Of a DNA stretch of 64,000 nucleotides, positions 20,348 to 28,613 are shown one piece after another. Within the stretch, counting starts at the first letter, position 1. Every line of letters starts with the position of its first letter. The stretch spans positions 248,001 to 312,000 of the forward strand of contig NZ_JBBYXK010000001.1 in NCBI RefSeq assembly GCF_039655875.1, given 5' to 3'. The notes below the pieces were generated by a model. The model had not been told where the DNA came from and did no database searches. It saw only the letters and a list, made by a program, of their open reading frames with translations. The position numbers and the translations under genes are program-made. This DNA comes from Emcibacter sp. SYSU 3D8 (GTDB lineage: Bacteria; Pseudomonadota; Alphaproteobacteria; SMXS01).

Positions 20348-21700
20348 TCAGACAACAAACAGATCGTTGACGGCCTGCAGCTTCTCCAGTTCTGTCAGAC
20401 GCAGGCTGGTCTTGGCGGTCTTCGACGAATTTGGCAGCCAGGCGTGGAAAAAGCCGAGCTTTTCCGCTTCCTTGAGCCGCGCGTCGGTCTGTGCCACCGG
20501 CCGAACCTCGCCCGCCAGGCTGATTTCTCCGAAGATCACGGTCTCGGCGGGGACGGGAACATCGGTCAATGAGGATATCAGCGCCGCCGCCACCGCCAGG
20601 TCGGCCGCCGGTTCGCTGACGCGCAGCCCGCCGGCCACATTGAGATACACGTCCTGGCCGCCGAACCCCAGGCCGCAGCGGGCGTCGAGCACCGCCATCA
20701 CCATGGCCAGCCGTCCGGTGTCCCAGCCCACCACCGCGCGGCGCGGCGTGGCCAGTGGCGACGGCGCGACCAGCGCCTGAATCTCGACCAGCACAGGCCG
20801 TGTGCCTTCGATGCCGGCAAAGACCGCCGCGCCACTCACCGGCTCGCGGCGGTTTGTCAGGAACAGCGCCGACGGATTGGGTACTTCCGCCAGGCCCTTG
20901 TCGGTCATCTCGAATACGCCGATCTCGTCCGTACCGCCGTACCGGTTCTTCACCGCCCGCAAGATGCGGAACTGGTGACCGCGCTCGCCCTCGAAATAGA
21001 GCACCGTGTCGACCATGTGCTCGAGCACGCGCGGCCCGGCGATCTGGCCATCCTTGGTGACATGCCCCACCAGGACGACCGTGCACTGGCGCCGTTTGGC
21101 GAACCGTATCAACTCCTGAGCGCAGGCGCGCACCTGGCTGACCGAACCCGGCGCCGATTCCACATTGTCGGCGAACAGGGTCTGGATTGAGTCGATGACC
21201 ACCATCTGCGGCCGGCGCTGTTCCAGCGTGGCCATGACGTTCCGCAGGCTGGTTTCCGAACCCAGCTCGAGCGGCGAATCCGACAGCCCCAGCCGCGCGG
21301 CGCGGGAGCGGATCTGTGCGGCCGCTTCCTCGCCCGAAATATAGACGCAGGCCACGTTCCGGCGGGCGAGCAGGGCGGCCGCCTGCAGCAGGATGGTCGA
21401 CTTGCCGATGCCGGGATCACCGCCCACCAGCAACGCCGATCCGGGCACGAGACCGCCGCCGCACGCCCGGTCGAACTCGGCGATGCCGGTGGCCATCCGC
21501 GGCGCCTGCTCGGTCTCGCCGGTCAAGCCGGTCAGTTCGATGACATTGCCCTTGCCGATGGTCAGCCCGCGCGGGATCGGATCGGCGCCGATTTCCTGCA
21601 CGATGGTGTTCCACTCGTTGCAGCCGTCGCACTTGCCCTGCCATTTGCGGTAGAACGTGCCGCAATTCTGGCAGACGAAATTTTCCGCGGCCTTCGCCAC
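20348..21700 (-). CDS. radA: DNA repair protein RadA (Sms)
   Basis: RadA is a RecA-like, DnaB-type branch-migration helicase in recombinational repair. The N-terminal zinc finger has C10-x2-C13 and C24-x2-C27 ('FVCQNCGTFYRKW', 'KCDGCNEW'). The Walker A is 'GGDPGIGKST' (93-102). The family-specific 'KNRYGGTDEIGVFEM' motif is present, followed by a Lon-protease-like domain with 'VNAGGLRVSEPAADLAV' type features. The start is GTG at 21700, whose first base also ends the mlaF stop, so the two are coupled. 450 residues, full length. Confidence 0.97.
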   Translation of the reverse strand: MAKAAENFVCQNCGTFYRKWQGKCDGCNEWNTIVQEIGADPIPRGLTIGKGNVIELTGLTGETEQAPRMATGIAEFDRACGGGLVPGSALLVGGDPGIGKSTILLQAAALLARRNVACVYISGEEAAAQIRSRAARLGLSDSPLELGSETSLRNVMATLEQRRPQMVVIDSIQTLFADNVESAPGSVSQVRACAQELIRFAKRRQCTVVLVGHVTKDGQIAGPRVLEHMVDTVLYFEGERGHQFRILRAVKNRYGGTDEIGVFEMTDKGLAEVPNPSALFLTNRREPVSGAAVFAGIEGTRPVLVEIQALVAPSPLATPRRAVVGWDTGRLAMVMAVLDARCGLGFGGQDVYLNVAGGLRVSEPAADLAVAAALISSLTDVPVPAETVIFGEISLAGEVRPVAQTDARLKEAEKLGFFHAWLPNSSKTAKTSLRLTELEKLQAVNDLFVV

Positions 21701-22473
21701 TATGTTCTCCGCACGGTCATGGTGATCGGACCCTCGGCGCGGCCGTGGATGAACTGCTCCACATAGGGATTGCCGGAATTATCGACGTCGGCGGCGGGCC
21801 CGATCCAGATGATTCTGCCGCCGTGCAGCATGCCGATCCGGTCGGCGATCTTGCGCGCGCTGGCCATGTCGTGGGTGATGGTCAGCGCCGTGGCGCCAAG
21901 GTCGCGAACCCGCTCGATGATCAGATTGTTGATGACATCGGCCATGATCGGATCGAGACCGGCGGTCGGCTCGTCGAAGAAGATGATCTCCGGGTTGGTG
22001 GCGATGGCGCGGGCCAGCGCCACGCGCTTTTGCATGCCGCCGGACAATTCGGCGGGACGCAGGTCGCCAACTTCGGGGGCGAGACCGACCTTGGCGAGAA
22101 TTTCCACGGCCTGGGCGCGCGCTTCCTGTTTGCGCATCCGGTGTGCCGCGATCAAGCCGAACGAGACGTTGCGCCACACGCGCAGGCTGTCGAACAGGGC
22201 GCCGCCCTGGAACAGCATGCCGAAACGGCGCAGCAACTGCTCCCGCTCCCGTCCATGGATATGGGTGATGTCCTGGCCATCGAGCAGGATGCGGCCGCTG
22301 TCGGGCTGGATCAGGCCAAGGATGCACTTCAGCATCACCGACTTGCCGGTGCCGGACCCGCCCATGATGACCACGGACTCGCCGGCATAGACATCGAGGT
22401 CGATGCCATCCAGAACGACCTTGCTCCCGAACCGCTTGCGCACGTCCTGCAGGCTGAGCTTGGGACTATCCAT
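21700..22473 (-). CDS. MlaF-like ABC transporter ATP-binding protein
   Basis: A 257-residue ATPase of the Mla/Ttg2A lipid-transport group. Walker A is 'GGSGTGKSVMLKCILGL', the signature is 'ELSGGMQKRVALARAIA', and Walker B is 'IIFFDEPTAGLDPI'. The M-Q-K-R-V signature and 'IFFDEPTAGLDP' are typical of MlaF. The true start is the ATG at 22473, overlapping the mlaE stop by one base (TGATG); an open frame continues upstream but belongs to mlaE's shadow. With MlaE it should move phospholipids across the inner membrane for outer membrane lipid asymmetry. No mlaD, mlaC or mlaB follows here; radA does. Confidence 0.9.
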   Translation of the reverse strand: MDSPKLSLQDVRKRFGSKVVLDGIDLDVYAGESVVIMGGSGTGKSVMLKCILGLIQPDSGRILLDGQDITHIHGREREQLLRRFGMLFQGGALFDSLRVWRNVSFGLIAAHRMRKQEARAQAVEILAKVGLAPEVGDLRPAELSGGMQKRVALARAIATNPEIIFFDEPTAGLDPIMADVINNLIIERVRDLGATALTITHDMASARKIADRIGMLHGGRIIWIGPAADVDNSGNPYVEQFIHGRAEGPITMTVRRT

Positions 22474-23258
22474 CAGTCTGTGAACACAATCGACGTGATC
22501 GCGTAGTTGGCTGCCAGTATCAGGATCGACGCGGACACCACGGCGTTGGTGGTCGCGCGGCCGACGCCCTGGGCGCCGCCGCGGCTGTTGAAGCCCTGGT
22601 AACACCCCATCAGCGCAATGATGAAGCCGAATACGGCGGCCTTGATCAGCCCCGAGATGACGTCCCACCATTCCAGGAAATCCAGCGAGCGCTGCAGGTA
22701 ACCCACCGAATTGTACCCGAGCGAGGCCGTGGCCAGCAGCCATCCGCCCATCACGCCGATCACATCGCCGATCAGCACAAGAAGGGGCAGCATCAGTGTC
22801 GCCGCAAGCACGCGCGGCGCGATGAGATACCGGAACGGGTTGGTCGCAAGGGTCGACAGGGCGTCTATCTGCTCGGTCACCCGCATGGTGCCCAGTTCAG
22901 CCGCCATGGCGGCGGCTACCCGCCCGGCCACCATCAGGCTGGCGATGACGGGCCCAAGCTCGCGGGTGATGCCGAAAACGACGATGGTCGGCACCGTCGA
23001 TTCGGCGTTGAACCTGCCGGTGCCGATATAGATCTGCTGCGCCAGCACCGCGCCGGTGAACAAGGCGGTCAGCCCGACGACCGGCAGCGAATAGAACCCT
23101 ACGGACAGCAGTTGCCGGCCCAGATTGGCGAAATAGAAGGGCGGGGTGAACACGGCAACAATCGCCTGCGCGGCAAAAATGCACAGCCGCCCGACATCCG
23201 CGAGGAACTCCAGCGTGGCGCGTCCGACATTGGCGACGGGATTGTTGACTGTGATCAA
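22473..23258 (-). CDS. MlaE-like phospholipid ABC transporter permease
   Basis: A 261-residue permease of the MlaE family with five to six hydrophobic segments. Signature regions are 'GFYSLPVVGLTALFTGAVLA', 'ITRELGPVIASLMVAGRVAA' and 'AAELGTMRVTEQIDALSTLA', followed by 'NPFRYLIAPRVLA'. The E-L-G-x-M-x-V-x-E-Q-I-D-A-L stretch is the diagnostic coupling loop that contacts MlaF. The start overlaps the dnaB stop by 4 bp and the stop overlaps mlaF by 1 bp. So this pair is inserted tightly between dnaB and radA, where many Alphaproteobacteria instead carry alr or both. Confidence 0.92.
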   Translation of the reverse strand: MITVNNPVANVGRATLEFLADVGRLCIFAAQAIVAVFTPPFYFANLGRQLLSVGFYSLPVVGLTALFTGAVLAQQIYIGTGRFNAESTVPTIVVFGITRELGPVIASLMVAGRVAAAMAAELGTMRVTEQIDALSTLATNPFRYLIAPRVLAATLMLPLLVLIGDVIGVMGGWLLATASLGYNSVGYLQRSLDFLEWWDVISGLIKAAVFGFIIALMGCYQGFNSRGGAQGVGRATTNAVVSASILILAANYAITSIVFTD

Positions 23259-24754
23259 AATGTGCGGTCCGGCAAGTGGTCCATCTCGGCGAGATCGCCG
23301 AACTTGGTGGTTTCCTTGGCGAAGTGCAAGCGCGCGACGCCGGTCGGCCCGTGGCGCTGCTTGCCGATAATCACCTCGGCGACACCGCGGATGCGCTCAC
23401 CGCGCTCCAGCCATTCCTGGTGGGCCGGGGTGCCCATCTCGGGCTGCTTGCGTTCGTGGTAGTACTCGTCGCGGTACACGAACATCACCACGTCGGCGTC
23501 CTGCTCGATCGAGCCGGATTCGCGTAGATCCGCAAGCTGGGGGCGCTTGTCCTCGCGCTGCTCGACCGATCGGCTGAGCTGCGACAGCGCCAGTACGGGA
23601 ACATCGAGCGTCTTTGCCAGAGCCTTGAGCCCGCGGGTGATTTCGGAAACCTCCTGAACCCGGTTCTCGGAGCGGGACTGGCCCGATGGCCGCGCCAGCT
23701 GCAGATAATCGATCACCACCATGCCAAGATTGTGCTGCCGCTTCAGCCGCCGGGCGCGGGACATGACGCCCGCGATGGACAGGGCCGGCGTGTCGTCGAT
23801 GAACAGCGGGATGTCTTCGATTTCCTGCGACGCCCGCACCAGGGCGCGAAACTGGTCTGACGTCATGTCGCCGCGCCGCAGCTTCTCCGAGGGAATTTCC
23901 GCCTGCTCCGACAGCATGCGGGAGGCAAGCTGCTCCGCCGACATTTCCAGCGAGAAGAAGCCCACCACCGCGCCGCCGCCCTTGCTCGGGTCTTCGCCCT
24001 CGACCTTCGATCGCTGCCAGCGCCTTGCCGCATTGAAGGCGATATTGGTGGCCAGCGCCGTCTTGCCCATGGACGGGCGGCCGGCGAGGATGATCAGGTC
24101 CGACCTGTGCAGCCCACCGAGCAGATCGTCCATGGCGCGCATGCCGGTGGACACGCCGGTCAGCTTGCCCTCGCGCTTGTGCGCGGCCTCGATGTTCTCG
24201 ATCGCAACGCTCAACGACCGGGAGAACGGTTTGAAGCCCTCCTCGGCCTGGCCGCTCTCGGCCAGATTGAACAGCTTCTGCTCCACATGCTCGATCTGGT
24301 GAATGGCGGGGTTCTCGGTATCGCCGTTGGTGGCGTTCTCGACCGTTTCCTCGCCGATCAGGATCAATTGGCGCCGCAACGACAGATCGTAGATGGTCCG
24401 GCCATATTCCTCGGCGTGGAGCAGGGACGTGCCTGCGGCGGCAAGCCGGGCCAGATATTGCGGGCCGCCCACTTCCTTCAGCCCGGCATCCGCCTCCAGA
24501 TAGGTCTTCAGCGTTGCCGGAATGGCCAGTTGGCCACGCTCGATCAACCGCATGGCGGTCGCGTAAATTCGCTGGTGGAGCGGGTCGAAAAAATGATCGG
24601 CCGTCAGGAAGGACACCCGGTTGGCGGCATCGTTGTTCACAAGGATCGCGCCCAGCAACGCCTGCTCGACTTCCAGGTTATGCGGCAGGCCGACAAATCC
24701 CTCGGGCGAGTCGAGCTGGGCGAGGTGGGCGGTTTCCTGGAATCCTGGCGGCAC
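23255..24754 (-). CDS. dnaB: replicative DNA helicase DnaB
   Basis: DnaB is the hexameric 5'-3' helicase at the replication fork. The N-terminal domain begins 'LPHNLEVEQALLGAILVNND', and the RecA-like domain has Walker A 'AGRPSMGKTALATNIA' and the Walker B region 'LGMVVIDYLQLARPSG'. 'DLRESGSIEQDADVVMFVYR' is the DnaB-specific motif near the C-terminus. 499 residues. The start is a GTG at 24754 with AAGGA about nine bases upstream; no ATG lies near it. A cluster of DnaA-box-like sites 90-125 bp upstream may link its expression to DnaA. The stop overlaps mlaE by 4 bp. Confidence 0.97.
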   Translation of the reverse strand: MPPGFQETAHLAQLDSPEGFVGLPHNLEVEQALLGAILVNNDAANRVSFLTADHFFDPLHQRIYATAMRLIERGQLAIPATLKTYLEADAGLKEVGGPQYLARLAAAGTSLLHAEEYGRTIYDLSLRRQLILIGEETVENATNGDTENPAIHQIEHVEQKLFNLAESGQAEEGFKPFSRSLSVAIENIEAAHKREGKLTGVSTGMRAMDDLLGGLHRSDLIILAGRPSMGKTALATNIAFNAARRWQRSKVEGEDPSKGGGAVVGFFSLEMSAEQLASRMLSEQAEIPSEKLRRGDMTSDQFRALVRASQEIEDIPLFIDDTPALSIAGVMSRARRLKRQHNLGMVVIDYLQLARPSGQSRSENRVQEVSEITRGLKALAKTLDVPVLALSQLSRSVEQREDKRPQLADLRESGSIEQDADVVMFVYRDEYYHERKQPEMGTPAHQEWLERGERIRGVAEVIIGKQRHGPTGVARLHFAKETTKFGDLAEMDHLPDRTF

Positions 24755-24844
24755 GGGGCGGTTTCCTTGGAGCGGAGAATCGAAGCGGGCGATTGAGCCC
24801 GATTATGACGGCCGGGTCATTAGAACATCCTAGGAACATTGATT

Positions 24845-24879
24845 TCATCCACAAGGACTTTATCCACAGCTGTGGAAAA
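24845..24879. promoter_or_regulatory. cluster of DnaA-box-like sites upstream of dnaB
   Basis: TTATCCACA at 24860-24868 is identical to the classical DnaA box. TTTTCCACA, on the opposite strand at 24871-24879, fits the relaxed consensus TTWTNCACA. TCATCCACA at 24845-24853 differs from the classical box at one position. The first and second are arranged head to head (TTATCCACAGCTGTGGAAAA). They lie about 90-125 bp upstream of the dnaB start, so DnaA control of dnaB is plausible. Confidence 0.5.
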
Positions 24880-25013
24880 ACGGGGACATCTTGTCCCGTT
24901 GCCTGGCCCCGATTCACCTGACGGCCCGGCGATGACGCGAGAGCGTTTCAGGCGCCTTCGACGATGCGGCTGCGCCGATGACCCGCAAACCTGCGCGGTA
25001 CAGCGCCCGGCCC

Positions 25014-25038
25014 AAAAAGAAAGGCGGCTTGCGCCGCC
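25014..25038 (-). terminator. intrinsic terminator of the rpsF-rpsR-rplI operon
   Basis: Read on the minus strand, a GGCGGC-GCAA-GCCGCC hairpin is followed by TTTCTTTTT. It lies 80 bp after the rplI stop, so it is well placed to end the ribosomal protein operon and to separate it from dnaB. Confidence 0.85.
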
Positions 25039-25117
25039 CTTCGGGAGTTTCCTCAGTGTTTTTATTGTTTGTTTATTATTGGTTAGACGATGGTTCAAGT
25101 CGTCTTCCCTAAACCTT

Positions 25118-25687
25118 CTATTCCTCTTCGGCCGGCTCTTCCTCGGACAGCTCTTCGGTGGCGTGCTGTGCGAGTTCTTCGTTCTCGAAGACTTCCTCGG
25201 CGCTGACGGCTTCGAGCTTGCGCTCCATGTTTTCGGCATCGGCCTCGGAACGGGCGACGACGACGGCAACGGTAACGGCCACTTCCGGGTGCAGGAACAC
25301 GCGGATTTCATGCCGGCCGGTGGTCTTGATCGGACGATCCAGATCAACCTGGCTGCGCTCGACCGTGTAACCGGCTTCCTGCAGCGCATCGGCAATGTCA
25401 CGAGGACTGACCGAGCCATACAGGTGGTCGCTCTCGCCCGCCTGACGCAGCAGGACGACGCGGGCGCCTTCCATCTTGACCGCGACAGCTTCGGCATCCG
25501 TGCGCCGTTCGAGGTTCGAGGCCTCGAGCTGGGCACGACGTTCCTTGAAGGACTCGAGGTTCTGGGAGGTGGCGCGCAGCGCCTTTTTCTTCGGCAGAAG
25601 GAAATTGCGGGCGAAGCCATCCTTTACGGTGACCACATCACCCATCTGGCCGAGCTTTTCAACCCGTTCAAGCAGTACGACTTGCAT
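25118..25687 (-). CDS. rplI: 50S ribosomal protein L9
   Basis: L9 has two globular domains joined by a long helix and sits at the base of the L1 stalk. The N-terminal domain carries '[20 protein letters not shown]' and '[17 protein letters not shown]', the family signature. The C-terminal domain has '[19 protein letters not shown]'. At 189 residues it is longer than the ~150 of E. coli because of a Glu/Ala-rich tail ('[15 protein letters not shown]'), a common alphaproteobacterial extension. It is the last gene of rpsF-rpsR-rplI, 9 bp after rpsR, and is followed by an intrinsic terminator. Confidence 0.97.
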   Translation of the reverse strand: MQVVLLERVEKLGQMGDVVTVKDGFARNFLLPKKKALRATSQNLESFKERRAQLEASNLERRTDAEAVAVKMEGARVVLLRQAGESDHLYGSVSPRDIADALQEAGYTVERSQVDLDRPIKTTGRHEIRVFLHPEVAVTVAVVVARSEADAENMERKLEAVSAEEVFENEELAQHATEELSEEEPAEEE

Positions 25688-25696
25688 CGGGCTCTC

Positions 25697-25948
25697 CTAT
25701 TGCAGCACGTAGGGAAGCAGGGCGAGATTGCGGGCGCGCTTGATGGCGCGTGCAAGTTCACGCTGCTTCTTGGCCGAAACGGCCGTGATGCGGCTGGGGA
25801 CAATCTTGCCGCGCTCGGAAACATAACGCTGCAGAAGCTTGACATCCTTGTAGTCAATCTTCGGCGCGTTCGGACCGGTGAACGGGCAGCTCTTGCGGCG
25901 GCGGAAGAACGGGCGGCGCGCGGTGCGCGGACGTGCAGTGGTCGACAT
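25697..25948 (-). CDS. rpsR: 30S ribosomal protein S18
   Basis: S18 (83 residues) binds 16S rRNA with S6 in the platform of the small subunit. '[20 protein letters not shown]' near the N-terminus and '[20 protein letters not shown]' are the family hallmarks, with the arginine-rich end '[16 protein letters not shown]'. Its ATG overlaps the rpsF stop by one base (TAATG), so the S6 and S18 partners are translationally coupled. This is the standard operon order. Confidence 0.97.
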   Translation of the reverse strand: MSTTARPRTARRPFFRRRKSCPFTGPNAPKIDYKDVKLLQRYVSERGKIVPSRITAVSAKKQRELARAIKRARNLALLPYVLQ

Positions 25949-26313
25949 TAGAAACGTCCTCCTTCGCGGCCACGGCGCTCTTCACGCTCGTCGCGGGTAC
26001 GCAGAACCGGTGACGGCTCTTCGTCCAGCACTTCGACGCGGATGGTCATGGCGCGGATAACGTCCTCGTTGATCTTCTCGAGGCGTTCCATCTCGGCAAC
26101 CGCGGCAGGCGGCGCGTCGATGTTCATCATGATGTAGTGGCCCTTCCGGTTCTTCTTGATCCGGTAGGCGAGGGTCCGCAGGCCCCAGTTTTCGGTCTTG
26201 GTTACCGAACCGCCATTGTTCTGGATGATCCCGGCGAACTCTTCCGCCAGGGTATCGGCCGCTTGGCTGGAAATATCCTGCCGCGCGATCAGCACGTGTT
26301 CGTAATAAGCCAT
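25948..26313 (-). CDS. rpsF: 30S ribosomal protein S6
   Basis: S6 (121 residues) pairs with S18 in the 30S platform. '[20 protein letters not shown]' and '[20 protein letters not shown]' are diagnostic. The C-terminus is a charged tail ('[16 protein letters not shown]') found in Alphaproteobacteria. AAGGAG precedes the ATG. It is the first gene of the operon; about 215 bp separate it from the divergent fabD, where its promoter must lie. S6:S18 leader autoregulation is known in many bacteria, but I could not identify the motif with confidence here. Confidence 0.97.
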   Translation of the reverse strand: MAYYEHVLIARQDISSQAADTLAEEFAGIIQNNGGSVTKTENWGLRTLAYRIKKNRKGHYIMMNIDAPPAAVAEMERLEKINEDVIRAMTIRVEVLDEEPSPVLRTRDEREERRGREGGRF

Positions 26314-26458
26314 ATGAACTCCTTCTGGCTGTTACATTGCCTGCCGCCGTTAGGCCGCACAGGCATAGCCGGCAAGTACCGGCAAGGAGCGGTGAAGGCG
26401 CGCAATATACGGAAAAACTTTCCTCTGGCAAGCCCGGACTGCATTCTAAGCCGGGCGC

Positions 26459-26486
26459 TTGACACACGCAGGAGAGACGTTATCTG
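26459..26486 (+). promoter_or_regulatory. probable promoter of fabD
   Basis: A perfect -35 hexamer TTGACA (26459-26464) is followed after 15-16 bp by TTATCTG (26480-26486) as a -10-like element. The fabD start is about 40 bp further on. The spacing is slightly short and the -10 is weak, as in many alphaproteobacterial promoters. Confidence 0.5.
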
Positions 26487-26528
26487 TGGCGCCGTTCTTG
26501 GGGACCCGCAACAACGGAACGGATTTAC

Positions 26529-27470
26529 ATGACCCGAGCTTTCACGTTTCCCGGCCAGGGCAGCCAGGCCGTCGGCATGGGCCAGGCCCTGGCCGAGGCT
26601 TCCGCCACGGCGCGTGAGGTGTTCCAGGAGGTCGATGAGGCACTGGGACAGAACCTGTCGAAGCTGATGTTCGGCGGTCCCGAGGACCAGCTTGTCCTGA
26701 CCGAAAACGCCCAGCCGGCCCTGATGGCGGTAAGTGTCGCCGTGATGCGCATCCTGGCGAAGGAGGGCGGCGTGAACCTGGCCGACAAGGCGCGGTTCGT
26801 GGCCGGCCATTCGCTGGGAGAATATTCGGCGCTGGCAGCCGCAGGCAGCTTGACCCTGGCCGATACGGCCCGGTTGCTGAAGCGCCGCGGTCTGGCCATG
26901 CAGCGCGCCGTGCCGGTGGGCGTCGGCGCCATGGCGGCGCTCCTTGGCGTCGACCTGAACGTGGCCCGGGAGATCGCTGACGAGGCGGCCCAGGGGCAGG
27001 TGTGCACGGCCGCCAACGATAATGCACCGGGCCAGGTGGTGATCAGCGGCCACCGTGAGGCCATTGAGCGCGCCATCGAAATCGGCAAGGAGAAGGGCGC
27101 TCGCCGTTCCATGCTGCTGCCGGTCAGCGCGCCATTCCATTGTTCGCTGATGGCGCCGGCGGCGGAGGAAATGGCCGAGGCGCTCGCCGCCGTGGCCTTC
27201 CGGACGCCTGCCGTGCCGCTGGTCGCCAACGTCATCGCTTCACAGGTCTCGGATCCCGACGAAATCCGCCGCCTGCTGGTCGAGCAGGTTACCGGTTCGG
27301 TCCGCTGGCGCGAATGTGTCGAGTACATGGCCGCCAACGGCGTCACCGAGGTGATCGAGTTGGGCGCGGGCAAGGCGCTGACCGGCATGGCCAAGCGCAT
27401 CAACAAGGACCTGACCGCCAGCGCCGCTGGAACGCCCGACGAAATCGACGCGTTGCTCAAGAATCTGTAG
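26529..27470 (+). CDS. fabD: malonyl-CoA:ACP transacylase
   Basis: FabD loads malonate from CoA onto acyl carrier protein, feeding fatty acid elongation. 'RAFTFPGQGSQAVGMG' opens the fold, the nucleophile S95 is in 'GHSLGEYSAL', and the catalytic histidine is in 'PVSAPFHCSLM' (near residue 204). 313 residues, the usual length. A short gap of 9 bp separates it from fabG. The order fabD-fabG-acpP-fabF is the common bacterial fatty acid cluster; plsX and fabH, often upstream, are not in the window. Confidence 0.97.
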   Translation: MTRAFTFPGQGSQAVGMGQALAEASATAREVFQEVDEALGQNLSKLMFGGPEDQLVLTENAQPALMAVSVAVMRILAKEGGVNLADKARFVAGHSLGEYSALAAAGSLTLADTARLLKRRGLAMQRAVPVGVGAMAALLGVDLNVAREIADEAAQGQVCTAANDNAPGQVVISGHREAIERAIEIGKEKGARRSMLLPVSAPFHCSLMAPAAEEMAEALAAVAFRTPAVPLVANVIASQVSDPDEIRRLLVEQVTGSVRWRECVEYMAANGVTEVIELGAGKALTGMAKRINKDLTASAAGTPDEIDALLKNL

Positions 27471-27479
27471 GAGACCGTC

Positions 27480-28217
27480 ATGTTCGACCTTAACGGCAAA
27501 TGCGCCCTGGTGACCGGCGCGAGCGGCGGCATCGGCCGCGCCATCGCCGAGGCGTTACACGCGCAGGGCTCTATTGTCGCCATCTCCGGCACCCGCGAGG
27601 CGGCGCTTCAGGAAGTCGCCGCGGCGCTGGGCGACCGCGTTCATGTCCTGCCGTGCAATCTGGGCGACGGCGCCGCCGTGGACGCACTGATCGGCCAGGC
27701 GGAAGCGGCGATGGGCCAGGTCGACGTCCTGGTGAACAATGCCGGCGTCACCCGCGACAACCTGACCATGCGCCTCAAGGACGAAGACTGGGACACGGTG
27801 ATCGATGTCAATCTGAAGGCGGCGTTCAAATTGTCGCGCGGCGTGCTGCGCGGCATGATGAAGCGCCGGTTCGGCCGCATCATTTCGATCTCGTCGGTGG
27901 TCGGTGTTACCGGCAATCCGGGACAGGCCAACTACGCGGCCTCGAAAGCGGGGCTGATCGGCATGTCGAAATCGCTGGCGCAGGAAGTGGCGAGCCGCAA
28001 TATCACGGTAAATGCCGTGGCGCCCGGTTTCATCGCGACGGCAATGACCGATGCGATCGCGGGCCCGGCACGCGAGACGCTGATCGGCCGGATCCCGGCC
28101 GGCCGGATGGGTTCGGGACCGGATGTGGCCGCTGCGGTGGTCTATCTGGCGTCGGATGAAGCAGGCTATGTGACAGGTCAAACCCTGCATGTGAATGGCG
28201 GCATGGCGATGATCTGA
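27480..28217 (+). CDS. fabG: 3-oxoacyl-ACP reductase FabG
   Basis: FabG reduces 3-ketoacyl-ACP with NADPH. The Rossmann motif is 'VTGASGGIGRAIAEAL', with 'VNNAGVTRDNLTMRLKDEDW' as the conserved N-N-A-G region. The catalytic residues are S139, Y152 and K156 ('SISSVVGVTGNPGQANYAAS'). The C-terminal 'YVTGQTLHVNGGMAMI' is the exact FabG ending. 245 residues. It follows fabD by 9 bp with AGGAG before the ATG. The partner acyl carrier protein gene is next. Confidence 0.97.
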   Translation: MFDLNGKCALVTGASGGIGRAIAEALHAQGSIVAISGTREAALQEVAAALGDRVHVLPCNLGDGAAVDALIGQAEAAMGQVDVLVNNAGVTRDNLTMRLKDEDWDTVIDVNLKAAFKLSRGVLRGMMKRRFGRIISISSVVGVTGNPGQANYAASKAGLIGMSKSLAQEVASRNITVNAVAPGFIATAMTDAIAGPARETLIGRIPAGRMGSGPDVAAAVVYLASDEAGYVTGQTLHVNGGMAMI

Positions 28218-28219
28218 GG

Positions 28220-28247
28220 TTGCTGGCCAAGGTCGAGGATTTATGAT
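28220..28247 (+). promoter_or_regulatory. probable promoter of acpP
   Basis: TTGCTG (28220-28225) and TATGAT (28242-28247) are 16 bp apart, in the 129-bp gap between fabG and acpP. TATGAT is one mismatch from the -10 consensus. An additional promoter here would explain how acpP is made in large excess over the fab enzymes. Confidence 0.5.
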
Positions 28248-28284
28248 ACGACACGGCAACCAAGGGTAACCTGCAGGGTAAATT

Positions 28285-28303
28285 CTGCCAAAATCTTTGG
28301 CAG
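28285..28303 (+). promoter_or_regulatory. hairpin in the acpP leader
   Basis: A perfect 8-bp inverted repeat, CTGCCAAA-ATC-TTTGGCAG, lies 43 bp before the acpP start and downstream of the probable acpP promoter. It has no run of T after it, so it is not a canonical intrinsic terminator. It may stabilise the acpP mRNA 5' end or be a processing site. Confidence 0.45.
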
Positions 28304-28346
28304 CAAGTTCAACGGTTTAACGACAAACCTTCAAGGGAATACTGAA

Positions 28347-28580
28347 ATGAGCGACGTTGCCGAACGCGTGAAAAAGGTCGTGGTCGAACATCTGGGCGTG
28401 GACGAGGACAAGGTCACCGAAAGCGCAAGCTTCATCGACGATCTGGGCGCGGACAGCCTTGATACGGTCGAGCTGGTAATGGCGTTCGAGGAAGAGTTCG
28501 GCATCGAGATACCGGACGACGCGGCCGAGAAGATTTTGACCGTGAAGGATGCGGTCGATTTCATCGAGCAGGCCAGCTAA
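28347..28580 (+). CDS. acpP: acyl carrier protein
   Basis: The 77-residue acidic four-helix carrier of growing acyl chains. The phosphopantetheine serine is S37 in '[20 protein letters not shown]'. The opening '[20 protein letters not shown]' and closing '[12 protein letters not shown]' match typical bacterial ACP. AGGGAA precedes the ATG. It lies between fabG and fabF, with its own likely promoter and a leader hairpin. It serves FabD, FabG and FabF encoded around it. Confidence 0.98.
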   Translation: MSDVAERVKKVVVEHLGVDEDKVTESASFIDDLGADSLDTVELVMAFEEEFGIEIPDDAAEKILTVKDAVDFIEQAS

Positions 28581-28613
28581 ACCCTATTCGGGATCAATGG
28601 AACAGGCAGGGTG

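Larger units (their letters stand above)
24755..25117. other. intergenic region between rplI and dnaB
   Basis: This 363-bp gap has no convincing gene. From the dnaB side it holds three DnaA-box-like sites (24845-24879) and a short inverted repeat GGGACA-TCT-TGTCCC (24883-24897). Near the rplI side is an intrinsic terminator for the ribosomal protein operon (25014-25038). The stretch at 25050-25110 next to rplI is AT-rich. A promoter for dnaB must lie in the left third, but no -35/-10 pair stands out. Confidence 0.6.

Noticed and set aside
24845-24879. Replication origin
   Set aside because: Only three DnaA-box-like sites, no AT-rich unwinding region next to them, and no dnaA, hemE or parAB nearby; a promoter-linked cluster fits better.
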